Shown here: positions 17,009 to 25,412 of the stretch, piece after piece | Layout of the letters: each line of letters starts with the position of its first letter | Position numbering within the stretch: the stretch's first letter is position 1 | Notes under the pieces: model-generated | What the model saw: the letters and a program-made list of their open reading frames with translations, nothing else | Databases searched by the model: none | What the model was told of the DNA's origin: nothing | Made by a program: the position numbers and the translations under genes | Assembly (NCBI GenBank): GCA_937879875.1 | Contig: CALFMN010000009.1 | Coordinates: forward strand, 1 to 64,000 | Reading direction: 5' to 3' | DNA: 64,000 nucleotides | Source: an uncultured Chloroflexota bacterium | Lineage (GTDB): Bacteria > Chloroflexota > Dehalococcoidia > CAUJGQ01

Positions 17009-18763
17009 ATGCGCCTGATCATCGACAAAGACGTGGCCGTGCCGATGCGCGACGGCGTGACGTTGCGCGCCGATGTGACCCGGCCCGACACCGACCAACG
17101 GCTGCCCGTGGTGTTGGTGCGGCTGCCGTACGGCAAGTCCATGCTTTCGATGCAGACCTACGCCGAGGCGAACCGGCTGGCGTTGGCGGGCTATGCCGTG
17201 GTGCACCAGGACACGCGCGGCCGCTTCGCCAGCGAGGGCGAGTTCTACCCCTTCCGCGACGAGGCGCGGGACGGCTTCGACACGGTCGAATGGTGCGCCG
17301 CGCAGACCTGGTCAAACGGCAACGTCGGCATGACCGGCGGCTCATACTTCGGCGCGACGCAGTGGCTCGCCGCAACCGCGAAGCCGCCGCACCTGAAAGC
17401 GATCTTCCCGATCGTGACGGCCTCGGACTACTACGACGGCTGGACCTACCGCGGCGGCGCCCTGCACCTCGGCTTCGCGTTGCTGTGGGCGCTGCTGCTC
17501 TCGCCGGACACGGCGCTGCGTCAGGGCCGCGCGGTTGGCGACGGCTCGCAGCGCGTGGCCGAGCTGCTGCGCGCTGTTGATGGCGTGCAGGATCTGTACC
17601 GCCGGTTGCCGCTGCGTGAGATGCCCGAGCTGGAGCGCACGGCGCCCTACTTCTTCGATTGGCTGGAGCACGAATCGCTCGACGGCTACTGGCGGCAGTG
17701 GCGCATCGCCGAGCGCTACGAGCAGATCGACGTGCCGGCCTTCCACGTCGGCGGCTGGTACGACCTCTTCCTCGGCGGCACGCTCGAGAACTACCTCGGC
17801 ATGAAGGAGCGTGGCGGCGGCGGCGTGGCTCGCGCCAACCAGCGGCTGCTGATCGGCCCCTGGGCGCACGGCGCCTACTCCGGTGCCTACGCCGAATATA
17901 CGCACGGCAGCGCGGGCGACCTTGCCTTCATGAACATCGCCGGCATGCAGATCCGCTGGTTCGACCGCTGGCTGAAGGGCATCGACAACGGCGTGGACCG
18001 CGAGCCGCCCGTGCGCCTGTTCGTGATGGGCGAGAATGCCTGGCGCGACGAGAACGAGTGGCCGCTCGCGCGCACGCGGTTTACGCCGTACTACCTGCAC
18101 AGCGACGGCCACGCCAACACGGCCGCGGGTAACGGCACGCTGAGTGTCGAGCCGGCCGCCGGCGAACCGCCCGATGTCTTCCGCTATGACCCGCGCGACC
18201 CGGTGCCGACTGTCGGTGGAACGACGTTTCTGCCTGGCCTGTACATCGCCGCCAACGCCGGTCCGCGCGACCAGCGGCCGGTCGAATCACGCAGCGATGT
18301 GCTGGTTTACTCCACGCCGCGGCTCGCAGCGGACATCGAGGTGACCGGGCCGGTTGAAGTCGTGCTTTACGCTTCGACAACAGCGCCGGACACTGACTGG
18401 ACGGCAACGTTGGTGGATATGCACCCCGACGGCTACGCGCGAATCCTCTGCGATGGCATCCTGCGCGCCCGCTACCGGCATGGCTTCGAAAAGGCCGAGC
18501 CTGTGCAGCCCGGCGCTGTCGAGGAGTACGTGATCGACCTCTGGGCGACGAGCAACCTGTTTCGCGCCGGGCATCGCATTGGGTTGGAGATCTCCAGCAG
18601 CAACTTCCCGCACTTCGACCGCAACCTGAACACCGGCGGCAAGCTCGGCACGGAAACCCTCGAAGAGGCACGGCCAGCGCTGCAAACGGTCTACCACGAC
18701 GCGGCGCACCCGTCGCACGTCCTGCTGCCGATCGTTCCCGCCAGGGAGAAGGAAAACGTGTAG
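17009..18763 (+). CDS. CocE/NonD family hydrolase (S15 peptidase-like)
   Basis: Alpha/beta hydrolase of 584 residues, related to cocaine esterase, glutaryl-7-ACA acylase and X-Pro dipeptidyl peptidase. The N-terminal PMRDGVTLRADVTRP is the family opening; the nucleophile is Ser in MTGGSYFGATQ. The catalytic-domain loops YGKSMLS and HQDTRGRFASEGEF follow the expected order. A C-terminal jelly-roll region begins near residue 420 (TGPVEVVLYASTTAPDTDWT). GGAGG 8 bases before ATG 17009 excludes the longer upstream frame. No signal peptide is visible, so it is likely cytoplasmic. The substrate is an ester or amide of unknown identity. Confidence 0.88.
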   Translation: MRLIIDKDVAVPMRDGVTLRADVTRPDTDQRLPVVLVRLPYGKSMLSMQTYAEANRLALAGYAVVHQDTRGRFASEGEFYPFRDEARDGFDTVEWCAAQTWSNGNVGMTGGSYFGATQWLAATAKPPHLKAIFPIVTASDYYDGWTYRGGALHLGFALLWALLLSPDTALRQGRAVGDGSQRVAELLRAVDGVQDLYRRLPLREMPELERTAPYFFDWLEHESLDGYWRQWRIAERYEQIDVPAFHVGGWYDLFLGGTLENYLGMKERGGGGVARANQRLLIGPWAHGAYSGAYAEYTHGSAGDLAFMNIAGMQIRWFDRWLKGIDNGVDREPPVRLFVMGENAWRDENEWPLARTRFTPYYLHSDGHANTAAGNGTLSVEPAAGEPPDVFRYDPRDPVPTVGGTTFLPGLYIAANAGPRDQRPVESRSDVLVYSTPRLAADIEVTGPVEVVLYASTTAPDTDWTATLVDMHPDGYARILCDGILRARYRHGFEKAEPVQPGAVEEYVIDLWATSNLFRAGHRIGLEISSSNFPHFDRNLNTGGKLGTETLEEARPALQTVYHDAAHPSHVLLPIVPAREKENV

Positions 18764-18861
18764 GGGCGCATGGCGTGCGCCCTTCGCCGCGCAGCGGCGA
18801 CCTACAGCGTCCGCAAGCCGAACAACCTGGCTGGCAAACGCGAGACGAGAGGAGAAGCAGA

Positions 18862-19647
18862 ATGGCGATGCGGCTGAAAGACAACGTGATCGTCGTCACC
18901 GGCGCCAGCCGTGGGCTGGGCAAGTACATGGCGCTCGGTATGGCGGCAGAGGGCGCAGCGATCGTGGTTGCGGCCCGCACCGAGCAGGCCACGCATGAAA
19001 TCCTGACCGGCAGCATCTATGAGACGGCGCGGGAGATCGAAGACGCGGGCGGCGTGGCCTTGCCCGTACGCTGCAACGTGGCCGATCCGGCTTCGATCGA
19101 GACGATGGTCGCGGCGGCGCTGGCCCGTTTCGGGCGCATCGACGTGCTGGTGAACAACGCGGGCATTCAGCCGGCCGGCCGCATTTCGACCATCCAGCCG
19201 CGCCACTTCGAGCTGGAGCTGCGCATCAACGTCAACGGCCCCTTCTGGTGCATCCGCGCCGTGCAGGAGCAGATGCGGGCCCAGGGCGGCGGCGCGATCG
19301 TCAACATCAGCTCCGCCGCGGCGAACCGCGAAGGCTTGTCCGGGCACTACGGCGTCACCAAGATTGCGCTGGAGTGGCTGACAAAAGCCTTCGCAAGCGA
19401 ACTGAAAGAGACGGGCATTGCCGTGAACGCGTTGAAGCCGCGCGGCGTGATCGATACACCCGGCGCCCGCTTCGGCCGCGGCGGCAACGCGCCGCAGAAC
19501 GCCGACCCGAAGGAAGACTTCGTCGAGGCGGCGGTGATCATGGCGACCGCGACGCCGACCACGCTCACAGGCGAGGCGCTGTTCGAGCACGACGTGCTGT
19601 CGCGCTTCGGCCGTGGCGCCAGCCTGGCCGCCAGCACCAAAGGATGA
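18862..19647 (+). CDS. Short-chain dehydrogenase/reductase
   Basis: NAD(P)-dependent oxidoreductase of 261 residues. The cofactor loop is TGASRGLG, followed by NNAG in VLVNNAGIQ, and the Ser-Tyr-Lys set is in NISSAA and HYGVTKIALEW. It uses AGGAG just before ATG 18862. The stop overlaps the start of the PIN-like toxin gene (ATGA), so the two are translated together. An Arg in the second strand region (AARTEQ) hints at NADP preference, but the substrate is unknown. Confidence 0.9.
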   Translation: MAMRLKDNVIVVTGASRGLGKYMALGMAAEGAAIVVAARTEQATHEILTGSIYETAREIEDAGGVALPVRCNVADPASIETMVAAALARFGRIDVLVNNAGIQPAGRISTIQPRHFELELRINVNGPFWCIRAVQEQMRAQGGGAIVNISSAAANREGLSGHYGVTKIALEWLTKAFASELKETGIAVNALKPRGVIDTPGARFGRGGNAPQNADPKEDFVEAAVIMATATPTTLTGEALFEHDVLSRFGRGASLAASTKG

Positions 19648-20018
19648 GCGACCCGGCCGAGCAGCCCCGCTTCTATTTGGATGAGAACCTCTCGCGCCGG
19701 CTCGCACCGCTCTGCCGGGCGCGCCGCCTTGATGTGACCAGCGCGCAGGAACTCGACCGCATGGGCCTGAGCGACGCCGAGCAGCTACGCTACGCCGCGG
19801 CCGAAGGGCGCATCTTCGTCACCCGAGATGACGAAGATCTCATCGACCTGACCTATCGCTTTCTCGCGGCAGCGTCGCCTCATGCCGGTTTGCTGATCGT
19901 AAACTGGCGCGTCAGCAGAGCTGAGTTCGGCCTGTTCGTAGGGGCTCTTTCTCGCTTCGTTGTTGCGCGCCCAATTCCATTGCAGCCGTACGAAATCGCC
20001 TGGCTCAAACGTCCTTAG
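19644..20018 (+). CDS. DUF5615 PIN-like (Mut7-C type) putative toxin
   Basis: A 124-residue protein with the small PIN-like nuclease fold. The acidic residues expected at the active site are in FYLDENLSRRL near the start, LSDAEQLRYAA in the middle and FVTRDDEDLIDL about residue 55. Families of this type are generally found beside DUF433 antitoxins and are presumed RNases. Its ATG overlaps the stop of the dehydrogenase. Its 3' end overlaps, tail to tail by 14 bases, the DUF433 gene on the other strand, an unusual layout for this pair. Confidence 0.78.
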   Translation: MSDPAEQPRFYLDENLSRRLAPLCRARRLDVTSAQELDRMGLSDAEQLRYAAAEGRIFVTRDDEDLIDLTYRFLAAASPHAGLLIVNWRVSRAEFGLFVGALSRFVVARPIPLQPYEIAWLKRP

Positions 20019-20331
20019 GTCGTGCCCAGGGGTGTGCGGCGTAGAACTCTTCGGGGGTCCACTGATCCTCGCCGGCGATCCTCTCCTCGATCTCCTCGGG
20101 AAACTCGCGCCAATAGCGGATCGCGGCTTCGAGCTGCTCGCGTGAGAGCCAGTCGTAGTAATCCGCCAACTCGCCAAAATCCTGTCCCCAGCCCAGGTAG
20201 TCCTCAACGATCTCCCACACACCGAGGCCGGTGCCCATGACCTTGGCACAGCGACCTGTCGGCTCCTCCATGAAGAAGATGCCAGGCACGCGCCGCATCT
20301 TTTCCGCTTCGCTCAGCGCTTCAGTCGTCAT
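20005..20331 (-). CDS. DUF433 domain putative antitoxin
   Basis: A 108-residue protein whose core RRVPGIFFMEEPTGRCAKV, GTGLGVWEIVEDY and LSREQLEAAIRYW follows the DUF433 pattern, a small winged-helix-like domain used as an antitoxin and autorepressor. GGAG 7 bases before ATG 20331 fixes the start; an ATG at 20337 is too close to the ribosome site. It runs against the DUF5615 gene and overlaps its last 14 bases. That makes a plausible toxin-antitoxin pair, though with separate promoters. Confidence 0.75.
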   Translation of the reverse strand: MTTEALSEAEKMRRVPGIFFMEEPTGRCAKVMGTGLGVWEIVEDYLGWGQDFGELADYYDWLSREQLEAAIRYWREFPEEIEERIAGEDQWTPEEFYAAHPWARPKDV

Positions 20332-20455
20332 TGCCATGCTCCCGCTACGGCGGGGTGTTGCGATCCGCGCCGCCCACCACTTGATTCTACCCCGGAACTG
20401 AATCGCCGCGGCGTGGCAACCAATACTCAGAGAGACACGATCGAGGGAGGCCGGT

Positions 20456-21478
20456 ATGCCAGACACGGCGGGCGCGGTGCGCGGCTATCGCTGCGGTTTC
20501 GGCGCGGTGCTCTGCCTGGTGCTCGCCATCCTCGTGCTGACGCCGGTTGCCATCCTCAGCCTTGTCCACGAGCTGCGGTCACGTTCGGCCGATCGCTCGT
20601 ACTCGATCTCGCTGCCCGACGACCCGCCGGGCCAGGACTATTCGCGCCTGCGCGTGGACGTGCTCTCGCTGGATGAAGTCGGCCGCTCGGTCACGCTGCG
20701 CGTCGCCGGCTTCACGCTCTGCCGCCAGGACTGCAATTATACGCAGAAGGTCGTCTTTTTCTCGATCGGCGCCGACAGCGGCGACCCCGAAGCGGTGCCG
20801 CCGTCCGAGTCGATCACGCTGCCGGCCACCTCGTCCGAAATCAGCCAGAAGATCACGCTGCCGCTGCGCGGCGAGCTGATCTCCTATCCATTCGACAGCT
20901 ATCACCTTACCCTCGGCGCGCTGGTCAAACGTGTCAACCCGGACGGCAGCGAGACGGCGCTGGCGCCGGCTGAGGCGAACAGCCGCCTGTTCATGACGAT
21001 CCGCGAGCGCATTCCACGGCTGAATATGGCGGCGCCGCGCTTGCTCGACCCGGCCGGCTTCAAACCGGAAGGCGCAGCCTTCAGCTATCTGTATGTGAAT
21101 GAGATCGGCTTCGCGCGGCCGCTCTACCTCAAAATCCTGATCGTGCTGATCGTGCTGCTGATCGCGGCGGCCTCGCTGTACGCCGTGATCCTGCGGCCGT
21201 TCGATCAGCTCATCATCAACGCCGGGGCGCTGGTGCTGGGCGTGTGGGGCGTGCGCTCGTTGCTGCTGGGTGCGTTTCCGCCGGACGTGACGATCGTCGA
21301 TATCTCGCTGACGGGTATCATCTTCTTGTCGCTCTGCGGCATCACGTTCCGCGCTCTGCTCCTCACGCATGGCCGCAGCAAGCTGTCGCTCTGGCCGGGG
21401 CGACGACGGCCCGCGCCATCGCCGGCTACGACCAGTTCCCCCGGTTCCACCGGTTCTGAGGAGCAGCGAGCCGCCTGA
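20456..21478 (+). CDS. DUF4436-like membrane protein
   Basis: A 340-residue membrane protein. One N-terminal helix (about 15-40) precedes a large extracytoplasmic beta-rich domain (about 45-220) containing SYPFDSYHLTL, a hallmark of DUF4436. Three or more helices at about 222-245, 252-275 and 283-305 follow, then a Pro/Ser/Thr-rich cytoplasmic tail. GGGAGG 5 bases before ATG 20456 sets the start. Two cysteines in LCRQDCNYTQ could form a disulphide. The function of the family is unknown. It stands 44 bases before a co-directional PIG-L gene. Confidence 0.7.
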   Translation: MPDTAGAVRGYRCGFGAVLCLVLAILVLTPVAILSLVHELRSRSADRSYSISLPDDPPGQDYSRLRVDVLSLDEVGRSVTLRVAGFTLCRQDCNYTQKVVFFSIGADSGDPEAVPPSESITLPATSSEISQKITLPLRGELISYPFDSYHLTLGALVKRVNPDGSETALAPAEANSRLFMTIRERIPRLNMAAPRLLDPAGFKPEGAAFSYLYVNEIGFARPLYLKILIVLIVLLIAAASLYAVILRPFDQLIINAGALVLGVWGVRSLLLGAFPPDVTIVDISLTGIIFLSLCGITFRALLLTHGRSKLSLWPGRRRPAPSPATTSSPGSTGSEEQRAA

Positions 21479-21521
21479 AGCGTGCCCCGCAGAGCCGGCA
21501 ATCCGTATGCAGGAGCCGGCG

Positions 21522-22247
21522 ATGCAGCGCCACGACCGCGAGCCCCAGCGCGTGCTGGTGATGATGGCCCACCCCGACGACCCCGAGTTCACGTCCGGCG
21601 GCACGATCGCCCGCTGGCGCCGGCAGGGCGCCTGGGTCGGCTATATCGTCTGCACCGGCGGCGACAAGGGTAACGAAAACACCCAGCTGCCTTCAGAGGA
21701 GTTGATTCGCACGCGGGAAACGGAGCAGCGCCGCGCGGCCGCGTCTCTTGGCATCGAGATGGTCGAGTTCCTCGGCCACGAAGACGGCTTCTTGGAGCAT
21801 ACGCCGGAGCTGCGCCGCCAGCTCGTCGCCGCGATCCGCCGGCACACGCCGGACACGGTGATCTGTTTCGATCCGACCACGCGCTACGTCGGCGACGGCT
21901 ACATCCAGCATCGCGACCACTGGATCAGCGGCGAAGCGGTGCTGACCGCGATCTATCCGGCGGCGCGCAACGGCCGCACCTTTCCCGAGCTGTTGCGCGA
22001 GGGGCTGGAACCGCACGTCGTACAGCAGGTCTACATGACCGCGGCGAACCAGCCGACGCGCTGGATCGACATCGGCGAGACGATCGACGAGAAGGTCAAG
22101 GCGATGCAGCAGCACAGCAGCCAGGTGCAGGACCCCAAAGGTCTGGCCGCTTTTCTGCGGCAGATGGCCCGGCAGTCCGGCGCCACAGCGCAGCCGCCGC
22201 TGGAGTACGCCGAATCGTTCCGCTACATCGACTCGACTGGCGGCTGA
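21522..22247 (+). CDS. PIG-L family (LmbE-like) deacetylase
   Basis: Zinc-dependent N-deacetylase fold of 241 residues. The first metal site is AHPDDPEFTSGG, with the catalytic Asp, and the third ligand is in QHRDHWISGEAV. CTGGDKGNEN and RETEQRRAAASLGI are conserved helix starts. AGGAG 6 bases before ATG 21522 favours this start over the ATG 15 bases upstream. Relatives act on GlcNAc-inositol, bacillithiol or mycothiol precursors and antibiotics. Nothing nearby identifies the substrate. No signal peptide is visible. Confidence 0.9.
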   Translation: MQRHDREPQRVLVMMAHPDDPEFTSGGTIARWRRQGAWVGYIVCTGGDKGNENTQLPSEELIRTRETEQRRAAASLGIEMVEFLGHEDGFLEHTPELRRQLVAAIRRHTPDTVICFDPTTRYVGDGYIQHRDHWISGEAVLTAIYPAARNGRTFPELLREGLEPHVVQQVYMTAANQPTRWIDIGETIDEKVKAMQQHSSQVQDPKGLAAFLRQMARQSGATAQPPLEYAESFRYIDSTGG

Positions 22248-22250
22248 GGC

Positions 22251-22808
22251 TCAGGTTCGCCCGAAGAAGTCGCGCCAGAGCGCGGCAGTGTCCCTCGCCA
22301 TCGCCGCGAAGAGGCCGCGGCCGGCGACGCCAATCGTGGCGATCGCGCCAACGGCCATCACGGCGTAGACGCTCTTCTCACCTTCCGGCGTCCAGTACAC
22401 GTCGCGCAGCGTCAGCCAGAGGGCGAATTCGTCCAGCGTCAGCGCCGCACTGACGCCGAAAAGGATCGCAAGCGCGCGCTTTGCCCACGGCCGGTCGTTG
22501 GTGAACGCCGCGCCGATATAGCCGGCGACGAGCAGGCCGATGATGCCGAAGACGAGATGATGGATGTGCGTGCCGCCGCTGGTGCCGACGTTATGGAACA
22601 GCCAGGTGAAGCGGTGATCCTTGATGCTTGACGTAATGAAGCGCACGACGCCGAACATGATCAGGAAGCTGGTGGCGATCAGCAGCCGCTCTTCCCGGCA
22701 CTCCTTGACGATGTGTTCGCGGTAGAGATGCGCGAGCCGTTGCGGCGTGCCGGGCCGCAGGTGGGCCGGCAACCCGGAGAGGGCGCTGCCGCGCCTCGTG
22801 ATTCGCAC
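22251..22808 (-). CDS. Conserved integral membrane protein of unknown function
   Basis: A 185-residue protein with four to five membrane segments: about 42-60, 73-95, 105-125, 140-160. The GGTHIHHLVFGI motif, histidines beside a helix, and ALTLDEFALWL are conserved in similar proteins of high-GC bacteria. These histidines and acids could bind a metal, but no activity is known. AGAGG 7 bases before GTG 22808 supports this start. It converges on the PIG-L gene with a gap of only 3 bases and is divergent from the frameshifted dehydrogenase. Confidence 0.68.
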   Translation of the reverse strand: MRITRRGSALSGLPAHLRPGTPQRLAHLYREHIVKECREERLLIATSFLIMFGVVRFITSSIKDHRFTWLFHNVGTSGGTHIHHLVFGIIGLLVAGYIGAAFTNDRPWAKRALAILFGVSAALTLDEFALWLTLRDVYWTPEGEKSVYAVMAVGAIATIGVAGRGLFAAMARDTAALWRDFFGRT

Positions 22809-22975
22809 CGGCTCGCCTCTCTTCCTTCGAGATCGGCACCCGACTTCGGCAGCGGCACACTGCCACCGATCGTTTCTGACAGTGTACAGCCGCGCGGCCG
22901 GCGGGCGGCTGATGTCTGCACTCACGCGGCACGCTATACTTCCCGGCAAGTGATACGCACGCGAAGGAGGCGGCG

Positions 22976-23766
22976 ATGGCGGGAGGACTGGCCGGCAAGG
23001 TCGCGATCGTGACCGGCGGCAACTCCGGCATCGGAGCGGCGACGGTGATGCGCTTCGTGCGTGAGGGTGCGAAGGTCGCGATTCTGGCGCGTCGCGAGCG
23101 CGAGGGGCTGGCCGTGCAGCAGGCGGCGCTCGACGCCGGCGGCGAGGCGTGCTTCATCGCCTGCGACGTGACCGATCGGCCTGCGCTTGAAAACGCGGCG
23201 CGGCGCACCGTCGAGCTGTACGGCGGCATTCAGATCGTGGTGAACAACGCCGGCGGCGGGGTTCCCGACCCGTTTCCGGCGCCGGACGACGATGCGTTCG
23301 AGCGCACGCTGCGGCTGAATCTCACCTCGGCCTACATCCTCGCGCGCGCCTGCTGGCCGCACCTGGTCGCCGCCGGCGGCGGCACGATCGTCAACGTGAG
23401 TTCGCTCGCTGCGGTCACGGGTGTCACACCGCATCAGCAATCGATCATGCCCTTCTTCCCTTCAGCCGGCTACATGGCCTCGAAGGCTGGACTGGAGGGC
23501 CTGACGCGCTATCTCGCCTCCGCCGGCGCGCCGCACAACATCCGCGCCAACGCCGTGCGGCCGGGCGCGGTGCTCACGCCGCAGCCTCGCGCCTTGAGCC
23601 CGGCCATCATGTCTTCGAGCGCGTACACGAGGAGATTCAGCTCACGCCCGGCCCGGGCTCGCCGGACGACGTGGCAAACGCGGTCTACTACCTCGCCTCA
23701 GACGAATCGAAGTTCGTCAACGCGCAGGTGCTCAGCGTGGACGGCGGCGCCGTGTTCAAAGTCTGA
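22976..23766 (+). pseudogene. Short-chain dehydrogenase with a single-base frameshift
   Basis: The first 205 or so codons encode a normal short-chain dehydrogenase: TGGNSGIG cofactor loop, VVNNAGGG, VNVSSLAAV and the active-site YMASKAGLEG. After PGAVLTPQPRALS the reading changes frame. The neighbouring frame then supplies the expected ending: HHVFERVHEEIQLTPGPG, SPDDVANAVYYLASDESK, FVNAQVLSVDGGAVFKV, stop at 23766. One missing base between about 23590 and 23605 explains this. It could be a recent mutation or a sequencing error. AAGGAGG before ATG 22976 is a strong ribosome site. Confidence 0.85.
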
Positions 23767-23820
23767 ATCTCACAGACGATCGCTGTACTCCCTGTCATTG
23801 CCTTGACGCCTGCGTAACGC

Positions 23821-24636
23821 TCATTCGTGCGGCAGGTAGGCATTTGTGGCAGCAGCCACGGCAGAGACGACCGCATCCCATAGCTGCTGATGTACCGTGT
23901 TGAACTCCTCCTGAGTAGCAGCGCCAAGATAATAACTGCGGTCAAGCCACGACCCCATCCCACCAAACACCCAGGCCTTCTCAGCAGCGACGAGTAATTG
24001 ACGGGCTTGTGGATTGTGCGGGACGGAGGGAAGCATGCCGGCGAACCAATCAGGCTCGGGTGCCGACGATTCGAGAGCCTGCTGTGTAGCGATAAGCATC
24101 TTGGTAAAGGGATCGCTGCCCATCTTCCGGGAGACTTGCTCCGCTGCTGCGGCGGCGATCATGAGCGCAGCCGCTGCAGCCTTCAAGCGTGGGGTGTTTT
24201 CTGACAACGGTTTGTCAAGCCTCAGTGCGCTGTAGGTGATGCGCCATGCTTTCAGGCTCTGGTCAGAGTGCCACCACCCTTTCCAGATCTCCCACCATCG
24301 CGGATAGGTCACCTGGATCGCCCACTCCCTACCGTCCCGCAAGGCAGAGGTTACCCAGGCAGGGTAGGGCCCGAGTATGAGCCTCAGTCCGCTCGCCTGT
24401 TCACGCTTGAGGTATCGGAACCAAGCGGCGGTCTCCGTGCCGATCTCTTGCCCGGCCACCTCAAAGTGAAGCGAGGCGACGAACTGAAAGAGAGGGGAAG
24501 AGCGCAGCAGTTCAGGAGGTGCATCGCTCCGGTCAGCGTGCAGCCACGCATTGCCATGCGTTACGAGGGCTACAGGTTGGCAGAGTTCGGTGCACATGCA
24601 ACCCACATCCCTCGCAGCGCCTACGCCAGTCAACAT
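23821..24636 (-). CDS. Hypothetical protein, atypical base composition
   Basis: A 271-residue soluble protein, rich in Trp and Ala (GREWAIQVTYPRWWEIW, KAAAAALMIAAAAAEQV). It has no recognisable domain, signal peptide or membrane helix. The start is uncertain: ATG 24636 or ATG 24597, neither with a clear ribosome site. By eye its sequence is less GC-rich than its neighbours and uses codons such as TTG, AAG and AGT more often, which hints at acquisition from elsewhere. It lies 23 bases after the SUI1 gene on the same strand but is probably functionally unrelated. Confidence 0.55.
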   Translation of the reverse strand: MLTGVGAARDVGCMCTELCQPVALVTHGNAWLHADRSDAPPELLRSSPLFQFVASLHFEVAGQEIGTETAAWFRYLKREQASGLRLILGPYPAWVTSALRDGREWAIQVTYPRWWEIWKGWWHSDQSLKAWRITYSALRLDKPLSENTPRLKAAAAALMIAAAAAEQVSRKMGSDPFTKMLIATQQALESSAPEPDWFAGMLPSVPHNPQARQLLVAAEKAWVFGGMGSWLDRSYYLGAATQEEFNTVHQQLWDAVVSAVAAATNAYLPHE

Positions 24637-24659
24637 GTATTGCTGGCGTCGGGGCCGCG

Positions 24660-25043
24660 CTACCCGCCGGCCAGCTTCACCGTGTGGCCCAGCACCCGCA
24701 GCGCCCCGGCGATCGTTTCGCGGTGGTCGCCCTGCAGTTCGACGGTCCGGCCCTTGACCGTGCCGCCCGCGCCGCAGAGCCGCTTGAGCCGCGCGGCGAC
24801 CGCGCTGAGTGCAGCGTCGTCGCCCGGCAGGCCGGTGATCACGGTCACGACCTTGCCGCCGCGGCCGCCGCGCTCGCGGGTAACGCGTACGGTGCCGTCG
24901 CCCAACACCGGGTGCTTGGTTGCACGGTCTTTGCAGACGCAGCCGTGCAACGGGCGCTGGCAGTCCGAACAGCGCACCGGGCGCCGGTCGGCGACGCTGC
25001 GGCCGTCGGTGGAGTACAGAGGACGCGGCTCGCGGCCGGCCAT
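24660..25043 (-). CDS. SUI1/YciH-family translation factor
   Basis: A 127-residue homologue of eukaryotic/archaeal initiation factor 1 and of E. coli YciH. An N-terminal cysteine cluster, RCSDCQRPLHGCVCK (about 24-38), could bind zinc. It is followed by the SUI1 domain: TVRVTRERGGRGGKVVTVI, CGAGGTVKG, VELQGDHRETI and the C-terminal GHTVKLAGG. In bacteria its role in start-site selection is not settled. ATG 25043 overlaps the stop of a truncated luciferase-like gene (TGATG), so that fragment now serves as its translational leader. A deoxyhypusine-synthase homologue is divergent from this locus. Confidence 0.87.
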   Translation of the reverse strand: MAGREPRPLYSTDGRSVADRRPVRCSDCQRPLHGCVCKDRATKHPVLGDGTVRVTRERGGRGGKVVTVITGLPGDDAALSAVAARLKRLCGAGGTVKGRTVELQGDHRETIAGALRVLGHTVKLAGG

Positions 25044-25255
25044 CAGCAGCCCCCGCCCGATGCGGCAGCCGCGAGCAGCACGGGCGGCGACGGAGCCACG
25101 CCGTACTCGTGAAAGTGGTGCTCTGCAAGGAAGCAGGCCTCAAACCCGAGCCGTTCCGCCAGCACGATCTCATCGAGGATCTGCCGGTAGAAGGCGCCGA
25201 TCGAGCGCGGCGCGTTCGGATAGTGATCGACGACCGAGAAGATGCTGTAGCGCAA
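25043..25255 (-). pseudogene. N-terminal remnant of a luciferase-like flavin monooxygenase
   Basis: Seventy residues match the start of LLM-class flavin monooxygenases: YSIFSVVDHYPNAPRSIGAF, the helix with LAERLGFEACF, and the AEHHFHEYGVAPSPPVLLAA block near the flavin. Full proteins have 300 or more residues, but this one ends abruptly after AAAASGGGC. AGGAG 7 bases before TTG 25255 shows that the initiation site is still intact. A deletion probably fused the fragment to the start of the SUI1 gene. Confidence 0.8.
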
Positions 25256-25412
25256 GGCGCCGCTCCTGTGACGGCGGGGCGTGCTGAGCCGCTCATTTCA
25301 GCATACCGCGCAGCGGTTTTGGGCGGCATCGTGACCGTAGCTGACACGGCCGCGTGCTGAAGGCTGGCGGACCCCGCCCGCGCTTCGCTACGCTCTTCGA
25401 CGGAGGCAGACG

